This document shows, one piece after another, positions 35,274 through 44,390 of a DNA stretch of 64,000 nt. Position 1 is the first letter of the stretch; every line of letters starts with the position of its first letter. Source of the DNA: Flavicella sp964230805 (lineage in GTDB: Bacteria > Bacteroidota > Bacteroidia > Flavobacteriales > Flavobacteriaceae); assembly GCA_964230805.1 (NCBI GenBank), contig CAXRIA010000006.1, forward strand, positions 30,799-94,798, written 5' to 3'. The notes beneath the pieces were generated by a model. It was not told the DNA's origin, ran no database searches, and saw only the letters and a program-made list of their open reading frames with translations. Position numbers and translations under genes: made by a program.

Positions 35274-36302
35274 TCAGCTATTGTATTCTTTCACTGCATC
35301 AATAAAAGCACCTGCATTTTCCAAACCAATATTCGGCAATATTCCATGCCCTAAATTGACGATGTACTTGTCTTTTCCGAAAGCATCGATCATCGTGGTT
35401 ACTTGCTTTTTAATTTCTGCCGGCGACGAAAACAAGCGTGTCGGATCGAAATTCCCTTGCAAAGTAATATTTCCTCCCGTCAACTTTCGCGCCCACTCTG
35501 GAGTAATCGTCCAATCGACTCCTAAGGCGGAGGCATTCGATTTTGCCATTTCTTCCAAAGCAAACCAACAACCTTTTCCAAAAGCAATTACTGGAGCGTC
35601 GTCTTTCAAAGCCTCAATGATTTGATTGATATATTTCCATGAGAATTCTTGGTAATCTGTCGGAGAAAGCATTCCTCCCCATGAATCAAAAACCTGAACG
35701 GCATTGACTCCTGCCGCTACTTTCTTTTTCAAATAAGTAATGGTGGTATCCGTGATTTTTTGCAACAAAGTATGTGCTGCCAATGGTTGCGTAAAACAAA
35801 ATTCTTTGGCCTTGTCAAAGTTTTTAGACCCCTGCCCTTGAATGCAATAACATAAAATTGTCCATGGCGAACCCGCGAATCCAATCAATGGAATTTCGTT
35901 ATTCAACATTTCCTTTGTCAATTTAATAGCCTCCATAACATAGCCCAATGTTTCATCAATATCCGGAACAATGGCTTTCTCAACATCTGCCATAGAACGA
36001 ATTGGGCTGGGCAACCAAGGACCTATCCCTGCTTTCATTTCTACATCGATATTCATCGCTTGTGGAATGACCAAAATATCTGAAAATAAAATAGCCGCAT
36101 CCATACCATAACGGCGAATGGGCTGTACCGTTATTTCTGCTGCCAATTCGGGTGTCTGACAACGTGTAAAAAAATCATATTTCTGTTTTATTTCCTGAAA
36201 TTCTGGCAAGTATCTTCCTGCTTGACGCATCATCCAAACAGGGGGTCTTTCCACTGTTTCCCCTTTCAAGGCTCTTAGGTACAAATCGTTTTTAATCATC
36301 AT
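35274..36302 (-). CDS. hemE: Uroporphyrinogen decarboxylase
   Basis: 342 residues, TIM barrel. It decarboxylates uroporphyrinogen III to coproporphyrinogen III. The N-terminal PVWMMRQAGRYLPEF (Arg/Gln substrate loop) and ILFSDILVIPQAMN (catalytic Asp) are clear, with GFAGSPWTI and the C-terminal LGHGILPN. It follows hemL by 107 bp, a gap containing a terminator-like hairpin that faces the plus strand. Confidence 0.97.
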   Translation of the reverse strand: MMIKNDLYLRALKGETVERPPVWMMRQAGRYLPEFQEIKQKYDFFTRCQTPELAAEITVQPIRRYGMDAAILFSDILVIPQAMNIDVEMKAGIGPWLPSPIRSMADVEKAIVPDIDETLGYVMEAIKLTKEMLNNEIPLIGFAGSPWTILCYCIQGQGSKNFDKAKEFCFTQPLAAHTLLQKITDTTITYLKKKVAAGVNAVQVFDSWGGMLSPTDYQEFSWKYINQIIEALKDDAPVIAFGKGCWFALEEMAKSNASALGVDWTITPEWARKLTGGNITLQGNFDPTRLFSSPAEIKKQVTTMIDAFGKDKYIVNLGHGILPNIGLENAGAFIDAVKEYNS

Positions 36303-36409
36303 TGCATGGGCTCATAGCTTTAGGCTATTCACTATTTTTGTTTGTTTCCCTGAACATTTTTCTTTCAGGTGTTTTTTTTCTTCTTAACTCAGACAACGTC
36401 AGCGCACAA

Positions 36410-37702
36410 TTAATGAGGCTCTGCAACGGCCGCTATCGACGCATCTACTGCTTTTTCAAATTTACGAATATCTGAATCTGTCATTGCTGAACACAAAAAC
36501 CAAGACTCAAATTGGGAGGGAGGTAAAAACACACCATTCTCAATCATTTTCCAGAAAAAAGTTGCAAATTTTTTCGTGTCACATTTTTGTGCATCACTAA
36601 AATTAGTAATGTTTTCTTTCGCAAAGAACGGACTGAGCATAGAACCAAATCGATTGACTGTCAAATCAACTCCATACTTTTTACCGGCTTTCAATAAAAT
36701 GATTTCAATTTTCTCTGCAATTTCATCAAACTTCTCGTACGGATTTTGCTTTTTTAACTCCAACAATGTAGCCATTCCTGCGGCCATTGCAATTGGATTT
36801 CCTGACAAAGTTCCCGCTTGATACATACCTCCCAAAGGAGCTACATTTTCCATAATTTCATTACGAGCCCCGTAGGCACCTACAGGAAAACCGCCTCCAA
36901 TTACTTTTCCTAAGCAAGTAATATCTGCTTCAATACCTAACATTTGCTGTGCTCCGCCGAACATAGATCGAAATCCGGTCATCACCTCATCACAAATCAA
37001 TAAAATGTTTTTTTCTTTGGTCAGTTTTCGCAACCCTTGAATAAATTCCTGCGTAGGCTCTACAACACCCATATTTCCTGTTACAGGCTCTAAAATAACT
37101 GCAGCAATATCGGAATGCTGAGCGAGGTGTTTTTCTACGGATGACAGATCGTTGTATTCCGCAATCAACGTATTTTCCACAGCTTGCGAAGGAACGCCTT
37201 GAGACCCGGGCAAACTGAGCGTTGCCAAGCCTGAACCTGCAGCCACTAGCATCGCATCCATATGTCCGTGATAACAACCCGTAAATTTGACAATTTTATC
37301 TTTTCCTGTATGTGCTCTCGCCAATCGAATAGCACTCAAAACAGCTTCTGTTCCTGAATTCACAAAACGAACTTTGTCCATTCCTGGGAATGCATCACAA
37401 ACTATTTTTGCCAATTTTATTTCTGCATGGGTGGAGGCTCCGAATGAATACCCCTTTTTTAAGGCTTTGGAAATGTTTTTTTCCACTTTTTTATGACGAT
37501 GCCCTAAAACCATGGGTCCGTAAGAAAGCACCATATCTAAATACCTATTCCCATCAACATCTTTGATGTAGGCGCCTTTCGCTTTGTTTATAAACAAGGG
37601 ATTTCCTCCAACTGAAGCAAAAGCTCTTACTGGCGAATTTACAGCTCCCACCAAATTTTCTAGTCCTTTTTGGTATAACTTTTCTGATTGTTTAAAGTTC
37701 AT
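36410..37702 (-). CDS. hemL: Glutamate-1-semialdehyde 2,1-aminomutase
   Basis: 430 residues, PLP-dependent class III aminotransferase fold. It converts glutamate-1-semialdehyde to 5-aminolevulinate (C5 pathway, with HemA). PLP lysine Lys266 (TCLGKVIGGGFPVGAYG), NSGTEAVLSAIRLAR near 115-129, and CYHGHMDAML near 143-152. The family length is complete. In the hemA-C-D-B-L-E-F order. Confidence 0.97.
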   Translation of the reverse strand: MNFKQSEKLYQKGLENLVGAVNSPVRAFASVGGNPLFINKAKGAYIKDVDGNRYLDMVLSYGPMVLGHRHKKVEKNISKALKKGYSFGASTHAEIKLAKIVCDAFPGMDKVRFVNSGTEAVLSAIRLARAHTGKDKIVKFTGCYHGHMDAMLVAAGSGLATLSLPGSQGVPSQAVENTLIAEYNDLSSVEKHLAQHSDIAAVILEPVTGNMGVVEPTQEFIQGLRKLTKEKNILLICDEVMTGFRSMFGGAQQMLGIEADITCLGKVIGGGFPVGAYGARNEIMENVAPLGGMYQAGTLSGNPIAMAAGMATLLELKKQNPYEKFDEIAEKIEIILLKAGKKYGVDLTVNRFGSMLSPFFAKENITNFSDAQKCDTKKFATFFWKMIENGVFLPPSQFESWFLCSAMTDSDIRKFEKAVDASIAAVAEPH

Positions 37703-37786
37703 CTTTTACTCTTAAAACATTTAATTATTGCATTCTTGTATCGTGTTCATTTCCTAAAATACTGCGTGTGAAAAACATTCACTGTA

Positions 37787-38752
37787 TCAATTTCTTGCCA
37801 ATACTTTTGCTACTTCTTTGGCAAAATAGGTAATGATAATATCAGCACCCGCTCGTTTCATAGATAATAAAGACTCCATCATTACACGCTCTCCATCAAT
37901 CCAACCTTTTTCGGCAGCTGCTTTCACCATGGCGTATTCGCCACTAACATTGTAGCAGGCAATGGGTCGATCGTAGGTGTTTTTCAAATCACGAATGACA
38001 TCTAAATACGACAATGCTGGTTTTACCATTAATATATCTGCACCTTCTTCATCATCGAAGGCGGCTTCACGCATTCCCTCGTCTCTGTTTGCTGGGTCCA
38101 TTTGATAGGTTCTTCTGTCTCCAAAGGATGGCGTTGAATCGGCTGCATCACGAAACGGACCATAAAATGCAGAGGCATATTTTACAGAGTAGCCCATAAT
38201 AGGCAAATCTCCATAACCTGTGGTGTCCAATGCCTCCCGAATGGCTGCAATTGTGCCGTCCATCATACCAGAGGGAGCTACCATATCTACTCCTGCTTTC
38301 GCATGCGAAATCACTTGTTTTGCAATGTTTACCAATGTATGATCGTTGTGTACATCGTTGTCATGAATAACTCCACAATGCCCGTGATTTGTATATTCAC
38401 AAAAACAAACATCTGTGATTACATAAAGACTTGGGTATTTCTTTTTGATGTACCGAATCGCTTGTTGCATGATACCATGGTCATTCCAGGTCTCAGAACC
38501 TTCATCGTCCTTTTTCGAGGGAATTCCGAATAATAGCACTGCTGGCAATTTCAAAGCCACAACTTCGTCCAACTCTTTGTCAATTCTATCCAACGAATAT
38601 CGTTTGATTCCGGGCATGGATTCAATCTCTTTTTCAATATTTTCTCCTTCCTCTACGAATAGGGGATAAATCAAATCATCTATGGTTAGTTGATTTTCTC
38701 GAACCAACCTGCGAATTCCTTCTGATTTTCTCAAACGTCTTGTTCTATTCAT
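37787..38752 (-). CDS. hemB: Delta-aminolevulinic acid dehydratase (porphobilinogen synthase)
   Basis: 321 residues. It condenses two aminolevulinate molecules to porphobilinogen. Schiff-base lysines are Lys191 (SVKYASAFYGPFRDA) and Lys244 (LMVKPALSYLD). The three cysteines Cys116, Cys118 and Cys126 (DVCFCEYTNHGHCG) indicate a zinc-dependent active site. The N-terminal arm RTRRLRKSEGIRRLVREN is present, so octamer formation is expected. Confidence 0.97.
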   Translation of the reverse strand: MNRTRRLRKSEGIRRLVRENQLTIDDLIYPLFVEEGENIEKEIESMPGIKRYSLDRIDKELDEVVALKLPAVLLFGIPSKKDDEGSETWNDHGIMQQAIRYIKKKYPSLYVITDVCFCEYTNHGHCGVIHDNDVHNDHTLVNIAKQVISHAKAGVDMVAPSGMMDGTIAAIREALDTTGYGDLPIMGYSVKYASAFYGPFRDAADSTPSFGDRRTYQMDPANRDEGMREAAFDDEEGADILMVKPALSYLDVIRDLKNTYDRPIACYNVSGEYAMVKAAAEKGWIDGERVMMESLLSMKRAGADIIITYFAKEVAKVLARN

Positions 38753-38815
38753 AATCTTTAGCTTTTGGCCCAGGGGTGAATCCCTGTATTTTTGATTTCT
38801 TAAAAACCTTCTTTT

Positions 38816-39496
38816 TTATGTTAAATTTTCTACCACCAAATCTGTTACTGCATCCACTGATGGAAACGCTGCAACATAGACTTTTTCAAATGCATCAATT
38901 GCGGCCACTGCGGTTGTATTTCCAATACAAAATGCCACCGTTTCCAAAGAATTCCCAGCGTTAACATAACTTTGAATGGCAGACGGACTAAAAAACAAAA
39001 CTCCGTCGTATTTTTTTTTCATTTTTTTGGGAACCAATGTTGTTTGGTACACCTCAACTTCTTCCACATCGATTTGATTTTCCCTCAACAAATTTGGCAA
39101 CTCTTCTCTTCTTATATTTCCACAAAAAAACGTCACTTTCATCTGATCGTTTGGATTCTTATTCAGCTCTTCCTCTACTAGCAGTACCGCTAACTCATAG
39201 GCCGAATTACAAATCCCTGAAACGACAACCCCTTTCTTTTCTAACAAACCCGCTGTTTTGGTTCCTACACAAAATACTTTTCGAAAAACCGAGGGCTGCA
39301 ACTCGTTTTTCTCAAAAACCGCTTTTACCGCGTTTTGACTCGTAAATACAGCACAATGAATTGTTTTATCAAGAGGTCCTATTTTCGACAACGCTATCTC
39401 AATCAAATTCTCTTCCTCTAACTCAAAATTTGACAACGCTTTTTTTTGAGAATCCGTCAATAGTTTGGTCGATAAAATTTTCAATGGTTTTTTCAT
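38816..39496 (-). CDS. hemD: Uroporphyrinogen-III synthase
   Basis: 226 residues. It closes hydroxymethylbilane to uroporphyrinogen III. The sequence is weakly conserved, as usual for HemD, but VFTSQNAVKAVF, KVFCVGTKTAGLLEKKG and GVLFFSPSAIQSYV are the expected blocks. It starts on the base next to the hemC stop codon, supporting the call by context. Only HemD fits between hemC and hemB here. Confidence 0.9.
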   Translation of the reverse strand: MKKPLKILSTKLLTDSQKKALSNFELEEENLIEIALSKIGPLDKTIHCAVFTSQNAVKAVFEKNELQPSVFRKVFCVGTKTAGLLEKKGVVVSGICNSAYELAVLLVEEELNKNPNDQMKVTFFCGNIRREELPNLLRENQIDVEEVEVYQTTLVPKKMKKKYDGVLFFSPSAIQSYVNAGNSLETVAFCIGNTTAVAAIDAFEKVYVAAFPSVDAVTDLVVENLT

Positions 39497-40420
39497 CTAC
39501 GAAGACTTCATTTCAGACTTGATTTTTTTCATCAAGGCATCACCGCCATTTTTCAATACTTCTTCGGCACAAATTAATCCGAAGCCAGTTGCCTCGCCAA
39601 GAGGAACCTGTTTTTCTATTTCTATCTGCGAGGTCCCATCCAAAGCACTCAAAACTCCTTTGAATTTTATGACATCTCCTACCACTGTGGCATGTGCACC
39701 AATTGGTGCCGTACAACCGCCTTCTAGTGCACGCATAAAATCGCGCTCCACAGCCACTGTAATTTCTGTTTCTTTGTGATTTAATTTTGCACAGGCCTCC
39801 AATACTTCTACTTCTGACTCTAAAGCCGTAATCATAATAGCCCCCTGGGCAGGCGCAGGAACCATCCAATCCAAAACAACATGTTTAGACGGCAATAATT
39901 GTATGCGATCCAACCCTGCTTTCGCAAAAATAGCTCCATTCCAATCATTCTCTTTTAATTTTCTCAAACGGGTGTTTACATTCCCACGCAAACCCGTCAA
40001 CACATGTGTTGGATACTTGTGCAACCATTGCGCTTTTCGTCGCAAACTCCCTGTCGCAACCAGACCCTCTGAGGCTTCCAAAAAATTAAGATCTCTTTTG
40101 TAAACCAAAACATCATGCACCTCAGCTCGCCTCAAAACTGCCGCTTGAACAATGGTCTCAGGCAATTGTGTTGGAACGTCTTTTAGAGAATGTACTGCGA
40201 TGTCTATTTCTCCTCGCAACATGGCAATATCCAATGTTTTGGTAAACAAGCCCATCCCACCAATCTGATGCAATGGAATATCTAATATCTCATCTCCTGT
40301 TGATGACACCTCCACAATCTCTCCTCTAAAACCTATGCTTTCAAGGGATTTTTGAACCAATTTTGCTTGCCAAAGCGCCAACTCGCTATTACGAGTACCT
40401 ATTCGAATAACCTTCTCCAT
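39497..40420 (-). CDS. hemC: Porphobilinogen deaminase (hydroxymethylbilane synthase)
   Basis: 307 residues. It polymerises four porphobilinogens. The dipyrromethane cofactor cysteine is Cys236 (ALEGGCTAPIGAH). The substrate-binding block LFTKTLDIAMLRGEIDIAVHSLKDVPT (read in parts, residues 59-84) and GLRGNVNTRLRKL are intact. It lies 6 bp after hemA and abuts hemD. Confidence 0.97.
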   Translation of the reverse strand: MEKVIRIGTRNSELALWQAKLVQKSLESIGFRGEIVEVSSTGDEILDIPLHQIGGMGLFTKTLDIAMLRGEIDIAVHSLKDVPTQLPETIVQAAVLRRAEVHDVLVYKRDLNFLEASEGLVATGSLRRKAQWLHKYPTHVLTGLRGNVNTRLRKLKENDWNGAIFAKAGLDRIQLLPSKHVVLDWMVPAPAQGAIMITALESEVEVLEACAKLNHKETEITVAVERDFMRALEGGCTAPIGAHATVVGDVIKFKGVLSALDGTSQIEIEKQVPLGEATGFGLICAEEVLKNGGDALMKKIKSEMKSS

Positions 40421-40426
40421 CTCGAC

Positions 40427-41677
40427 TTATTCTTTAATTTCCAACTCAAACATTTTTTTTACCACATCGATACTCTGATTTACAGATGTATCTTCTGATT
40501 TTAAATGCTTGACAAATTGTGTCGTTATTTTTTGAATCATTCGAGAAGTGATCACTTCAGCCTGCTCCCTGTCAAAAATTTTATTTTTTTTCTTTTGAAA
40601 TTCTATCTCATCTTTTTGAATGGTCTCCAAAGAAGCTTTTAATGCGTTCACCGCGGGGGTAAATTTTCGATGCGCAATCCATTCCATAAATTCTGCCTTG
40701 TGCTCGGAAATAATTTTTTCGGCTTTTGGAATTTCCTTTTTTCGTTCGGCAATCGTCTTGTTGGTTATCTTTGACAATTCATCGATATTGACCAATGAAA
40801 TATTTTCCATATTTTTTACATCGCTTGACACATTCTCCGGAAGCGACAAGTCCAAAACAAGGATGTCTTTATTACTTTTAATGTGATCTGAAGTAACTGT
40901 AGGAAGATCTGATCCAGTAGAAACAATGAGAATGTCTGATTGGGAAATTTCTTCCGCTAAATTTTCAATAGCATTCATTTTTACCAGTGGATGTTCTTTC
41001 ACAAATTCTTGTGCTTTCGAAACCGTACGGTTGATGAGTGTAATATTTTTAATTTGTGCGTATTCAATCAAATTTTTACAGGTGTTCTTTCCAATATCTC
41101 CCAAACCGTAAACCAAGACCTTTTTATCACTATAGTCAGAAACTGTATCCATGATGTATTGTACTGCTGCATATGAAACGGAGGTGGTTCCTGAACTCAA
41201 ATCCGTCGTGTTTTTGACTTTTTTACTTGCCTGCAATACCAAATTAATCAAACGTTCTAAATACGCATTCAAGGTTTTTTGTTCTTGAGCCATTCGAAAA
41301 GATTCCTTAAGTTGACCCACAATTTCATAGTCTCCCAGAATTTGACTGTCCAAACCTGTGGCAATTTTGAACAAATGACGAACGGCATCTTTGTCTTTGT
41401 ACACATTGGATACACTTACAAATTCTTCCACAGACCCTTTGGAATATTTACACAACAATGCAATCAATTCAAAAGGGTGGTTCGCAAACCCCATAATCTC
41501 GGTACGATTACATGTAGACAAAACAAAAACGCCCCCCACACCAAATTTTTTGGCCTCACTTAGCAGTTGCAATTGCTTGTCTTTACTGATGCTAAAATCA
41601 CCTCGTGTTTTGACATCCGCTTTTTTATAACTAAGCCCTACGTTGTATAATTTTTTTCCTGAAACTTCTAAACTCAT
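40427..41677 (-). CDS. hemA: Glutamyl-tRNA reductase
   Basis: 416 residues. It reduces glutamyl-tRNA to glutamate-1-semialdehyde with NADPH, the entry step of the C5 heme pathway. Catalytic Cys56 (VLSTCNRTEIMG), NADP motif GLGDIGKNTCKNL near 195-207, and a C-terminal dimerisation helix. It is the first gene of the seven-gene hem operon, with a -7 box 64 bp upstream, divergent from the AraC-hemH pair. Confidence 0.96.
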   Translation of the reverse strand: MSLEVSGKKLYNVGLSYKKADVKTRGDFSISKDKQLQLLSEAKKFGVGGVFVLSTCNRTEIMGFANHPFELIALLCKYSKGSVEEFVSVSNVYKDKDAVRHLFKIATGLDSQILGDYEIVGQLKESFRMAQEQKTLNAYLERLINLVLQASKKVKNTTDLSSGTTSVSYAAVQYIMDTVSDYSDKKVLVYGLGDIGKNTCKNLIEYAQIKNITLINRTVSKAQEFVKEHPLVKMNAIENLAEEISQSDILIVSTGSDLPTVTSDHIKSNKDILVLDLSLPENVSSDVKNMENISLVNIDELSKITNKTIAERKKEIPKAEKIISEHKAEFMEWIAHRKFTPAVNALKASLETIQKDEIEFQKKKNKIFDREQAEVITSRMIQKITTQFVKHLKSEDTSVNQSIDVVKKMFELEIKE

Positions 41678-41740
41678 TTATCCTATTTCAAATTCGTTGT
41701 ATGCAATCAACTAAAGTTTGTTATTTTTCATAAACAACGC

Positions 41741-41748
41741 CAAAAGTA
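41741..41748 (-). promoter_or_regulatory. -7 box (TACTTTTG) of the hemA operon
   Basis: TAnnTTTG on the minus strand, 64 bp before the hemA ATG. No TTG at the ideal distance. Confidence 0.5.
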
Positions 41749-41957
41749 CCACCTTCCCTCTGATAAAAACATCGTTAAAAGGACTATAAATATCGTTGTG
41801 AGGAAAAACGACTCTATTTAGACTCATTATAAACTAATGTAATCCTGTGAAAAAGAACATTTTGCGGATAAAATAAGGGATAAAACATAGAATAATCTGT
41901 TAAAAAACATAAAGTAAAAGCCACCTTAAAACAGGCTTATTTCAAATAATTTTATCG

Positions 41958-41965
41958 TATTTTTG
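41958..41965 (+). promoter_or_regulatory. -7 box (TATTTTTG) of the araC-hemH unit
   Basis: TAnnTTTG on the plus strand, 22 bp before the AraC-type gene. Confidence 0.5.
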
Positions 41966-41987
41966 CAACGTAACAAAATTTGTACGG

Positions 41988-42887
41988 ATGAAAGTTGTTT
42001 CCGAAACATATAAAAACATCGACAAAAGTTCTATTGAGTTTTTTAACGAGAAAGGAACCTTTTCTTTACTATTTCTCGAAAACAAAACAGACGGCACCCT
42101 GCGAAACAAATACACGCTTGACGGCAACTACATACAACTGTACTTTAGCCTTCAAGAAAAGGTGAAAATTGCTTTCAATATGGAGCATTGTACGATCCAA
42201 CTGAGCCCAGAAGATTCTGGCTTGGTTTATTTCAAGGACGATGCTATGAATCTTCTTTTCGAAATTCCAGCAAATGGAAAAGTACTCGGTCTTTTAATTC
42301 CTGTACCCTATTTCCATTCACTGTTTGCACACGAAGGAAATTCGTTTTTTAATTTTAATAATATCAAAGGGGGACGACCCGTATTAGAAGAAAAAGTTGT
42401 CTCCCCAAATATAAAAGTCATCCTCAATCAAATTGTAGCGAAAAAAATTCACAGTTCGCTTCAAGATCTTTATATCAGAGGAAAATTATATGAGTTACTT
42501 AGCTTGTATTTTAACACGTCTGACGAAATAGAGTCAGATCATTGTCCATTTATGGCCAATGAAGAAACGGTAGCACAAATTAAAAAAGCCAAAGACATTA
42601 TTATTGAAAATATGGCACAACCTCCAAGTTTAGAGGCCTTATCCAAGCGCGTTGGATTAAATGTCAAAAAACTAAAAATGGGTTTTAAAGAATTTTATGG
42701 AGCGCCTGTGTTTACCTTTTTACTGAACTACAAGTTAGACTACTCCAAAAAACTCTTGGAACAAAACCAATTGAACGTTTCCGAAGTCGCCATTCATGTA
42801 GGCTACAGCAATTCAAGTCATTTCATTGCTGCTTTTAAAAAGAAATTCGGTATTACCCCAAAACAATTCACAAAACAAAATAATTAG
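41988..42887 (+). CDS. AraC-family transcriptional regulator beside the heme genes
   Basis: 299 residues. The C-terminal AraC/XylS domain (about 200-297) has both HTH motifs: PPSLEALSKRVGLNVKKLKMGF and SEVAIHVGYSNSSHFIAAFKKKFGITP, each read in parts. The N-terminal 190 residues are a sensing domain without a recognised fold. Its stop codon is immediately followed by the hemH ATG, and it is divergent from hemA, so control of heme synthesis in response to iron or porphyrin is a reasonable inference, not shown. Confidence 0.9.
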   Translation: MKVVSETYKNIDKSSIEFFNEKGTFSLLFLENKTDGTLRNKYTLDGNYIQLYFSLQEKVKIAFNMEHCTIQLSPEDSGLVYFKDDAMNLLFEIPANGKVLGLLIPVPYFHSLFAHEGNSFFNFNNIKGGRPVLEEKVVSPNIKVILNQIVAKKIHSSLQDLYIRGKLYELLSLYFNTSDEIESDHCPFMANEETVAQIKKAKDIIIENMAQPPSLEALSKRVGLNVKKLKMGFKEFYGAPVFTFLLNYKLDYSKKLLEQNQLNVSEVAIHVGYSNSSHFIAAFKKKFGITPKQFTKQNN

Positions 42888-43910
42888 ATGAAAGGTGTAC
42901 TCTTAGTGAATCTGGGATCCCCAGACAGCCCCGCCCCAAAAGATGTAAAAAAATATTTAAAAGAATTTTTAATGGACGAACGTGTGATTGACGTCAACGT
43001 CGTACTTAGAAACATTCTTGTCAAAGGAATCATCCTAAACACACGTCCAAAAAAATCAGCAGAAGCCTACCAAAAAATCTGGTGGGAAGAAGGATCTCCT
43101 TTGATCGTTATTTCAGAGCGCTTCCATCAGAAACTGGAACAGAAAACAGAACTACCCATCGCATTAGGAATGCGATATGGATCGATGAGCATTGAAAAAG
43201 GATATCGCGCACTGGAAAAACAAGGCGTAACAGAAGTGCTCCTAATTCCACTGTACCCGCACTATGCCATGTCGTCCTACGAAACTGTGGTAGAAAAATC
43301 TTTGGAGGTACAAAAGAATTTATTTCCCGCAATGACCACTGAAATACTTCCTCCTTTTTACAACAATCAGGAGTATATCAAAACCATGTCCAACGCCATA
43401 CGTGAACATTTGAAGAATTTTGAGTACGATCATATCCTTTTTTCATACCATGGAATTCCAGAGCGACACATCAAAAAATCTGACACAACAAAATCTCATT
43501 GTAAGTTAGATGGCTCTTGCTGTAACACCCCATCCAAAGCTCATGAAACATGTTACCGTCATCAATGTTTCGAGACAACGAAAGCCATTGCCAAAGAGTT
43601 GAACCTTCCCAAAGACAAGTTCAGTGACTCTTTTCAATCCAGACTTGGGAGAGATCCATGGTTAAAGCCCTACACAGATTTCGAATTTGAAAGACTTCCG
43701 AAAGAAGAGAACAAAAAGAACCTAGCGGTAATCACGCCCGCTTTTGTGGCTGATTGTTTAGAAACTTTGGAAGAAATTGCCATGGAAGGTGAAGAACAAT
43801 TCCAAGAAGGCGGAGGAGAAAACTACAAACACATTCCTTGTTTGAACGACAATGACGAATGGGTTGATACAGTAGCCAAATGGATAGAAAGCTGGAAAAC
43901 AAAGGCATAG
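42888..43910 (+). CDS. hemH: Ferrochelatase with an internal cysteine cluster
   Basis: 340 residues. It inserts ferrous iron into protoporphyrin IX. The catalytic His188 is in LFSYHGIPERH, the N-terminal LLVNLGSPDSP is standard, and GMRYG and LYPHYAMSSYET are conserved. Between about 200 and 228 there are five cysteines (205, 211, 212, 222, 227) in an insertion absent from E. coli HemH. This arrangement recalls the ferrochelatase class, known from Myxococcus xanthus, that ligates a [2Fe-2S] cluster through an internal segment. Directly joined to the AraC-type gene. Confidence 0.95.
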   Translation: MKGVLLVNLGSPDSPAPKDVKKYLKEFLMDERVIDVNVVLRNILVKGIILNTRPKKSAEAYQKIWWEEGSPLIVISERFHQKLEQKTELPIALGMRYGSMSIEKGYRALEKQGVTEVLLIPLYPHYAMSSYETVVEKSLEVQKNLFPAMTTEILPPFYNNQEYIKTMSNAIREHLKNFEYDHILFSYHGIPERHIKKSDTTKSHCKLDGSCCNTPSKAHETCYRHQCFETTKAIAKELNLPKDKFSDSFQSRLGRDPWLKPYTDFEFERLPKEENKKNLAVITPAFVADCLETLEEIAMEGEEQFQEGGGENYKHIPCLNDNDEWVDTVAKWIESWKTKA

Positions 43911-44003
43911 ACAAGAAGGATATTAACGCCAACAACACACAACCCAAAACATTTGAAAACAATTTGTTAACAATCACTTAACTTCCACAAAGCAAAAGGC
44001 TTG

Positions 44004-44011
44004 TATTTTTG
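44004..44011 (+). promoter_or_regulatory. -7 box (TATTTTTG) of the small lipoprotein gene
   Basis: TAnnTTTG, 27 bp before the ATG at 44039. Confidence 0.45.
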
Positions 44012-44038
44012 CTACAGATTATTCGAAATACTTAAAAA

Positions 44039-44191
44039 ATGAAATTGAATATTTGCGCAGTGGGTTTTGTAATGGCAATTCTTTTATGTACGTCTTGTGG
44101 TTCTTATAAATCAAGTGATTGTGGACTTTCCAAATCTCTAAAAATAGAGAACATCCACGATACGAAAGAACCTAAAATCATGTTAGTTTAA
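44039..44191 (+). CDS. Small putative lipoprotein (50 residues)
   Basis: A short ORF, MKLNICAVGFVMAILL then CTSCGSYKSSDCGLS, ending LV-stop. The N-terminus looks like a lipoprotein signal with Cys20 (TSC) as the likely lipid-attachment site, though -3 is Cys rather than Leu. The rest is a 30-residue polar tail. It has a -7 box upstream and a strong terminator 50 bp downstream, which supports an expressed gene. No family recognised. Confidence 0.6.
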   Translation: MKLNICAVGFVMAILLCTSCGSYKSSDCGLSKSLKIENIHDTKEPKIMLV

Positions 44192-44240
44192 CATTCAAAA
44201 TGACACCAAACTAACAACATTTAAAACTGTGTCACTCCAT

Positions 44241-44289
44241 ATCAAATAAAAAAACCGATACTTGCGTAGTATCGGTTTTTTTATTTGAT
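44241..44289 (+). terminator. Perfect 21-bp inverted-repeat terminator
   Basis: 44241-44261 and 44269-44289 are exact reverse complements around the 7-nt loop TTGCGTA, with T-rich right and A-rich left flanks. It can terminate in both directions. It ends the small-lipoprotein transcript and may back up the rpsA terminator from the other side. Confidence 0.9.
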
Positions 44290-44330
44290 TCTTTTTACAA
44301 ACCAACTGAACACAGAAAGCGTTCTCTAAA

Positions 44331-44367
44331 AAAGAAAACTCTCACCATAAATTATGATGAGAGTTTT
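44331..44367 (-). terminator. Terminator after rpsA
   Basis: AAAACTCTCA/TGAGAGTTTT stem (44335-44344 with 44358-44367), extended by CAT/ATG past one mismatch, followed by a T-rich run on the minus strand. It lies 23 bp past the rpsA stop. Confidence 0.82.
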
Positions 44368-44390
44368 AAAACATAAAAATGTTTGGGATC

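Larger units (their letters stand above)
41678..41987. other. Intergenic region between hemA and the AraC-type gene
   Basis: 310 bp without a gene. It holds the two divergent -7 boxes (41741-41748 for hemA, 41958-41965 for araC). ATCGTT occurs twice, at about 41771 and 41793, two helical turns apart, and could be part of a regulator site. No terminator or structured RNA was seen. Confidence 0.5.
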
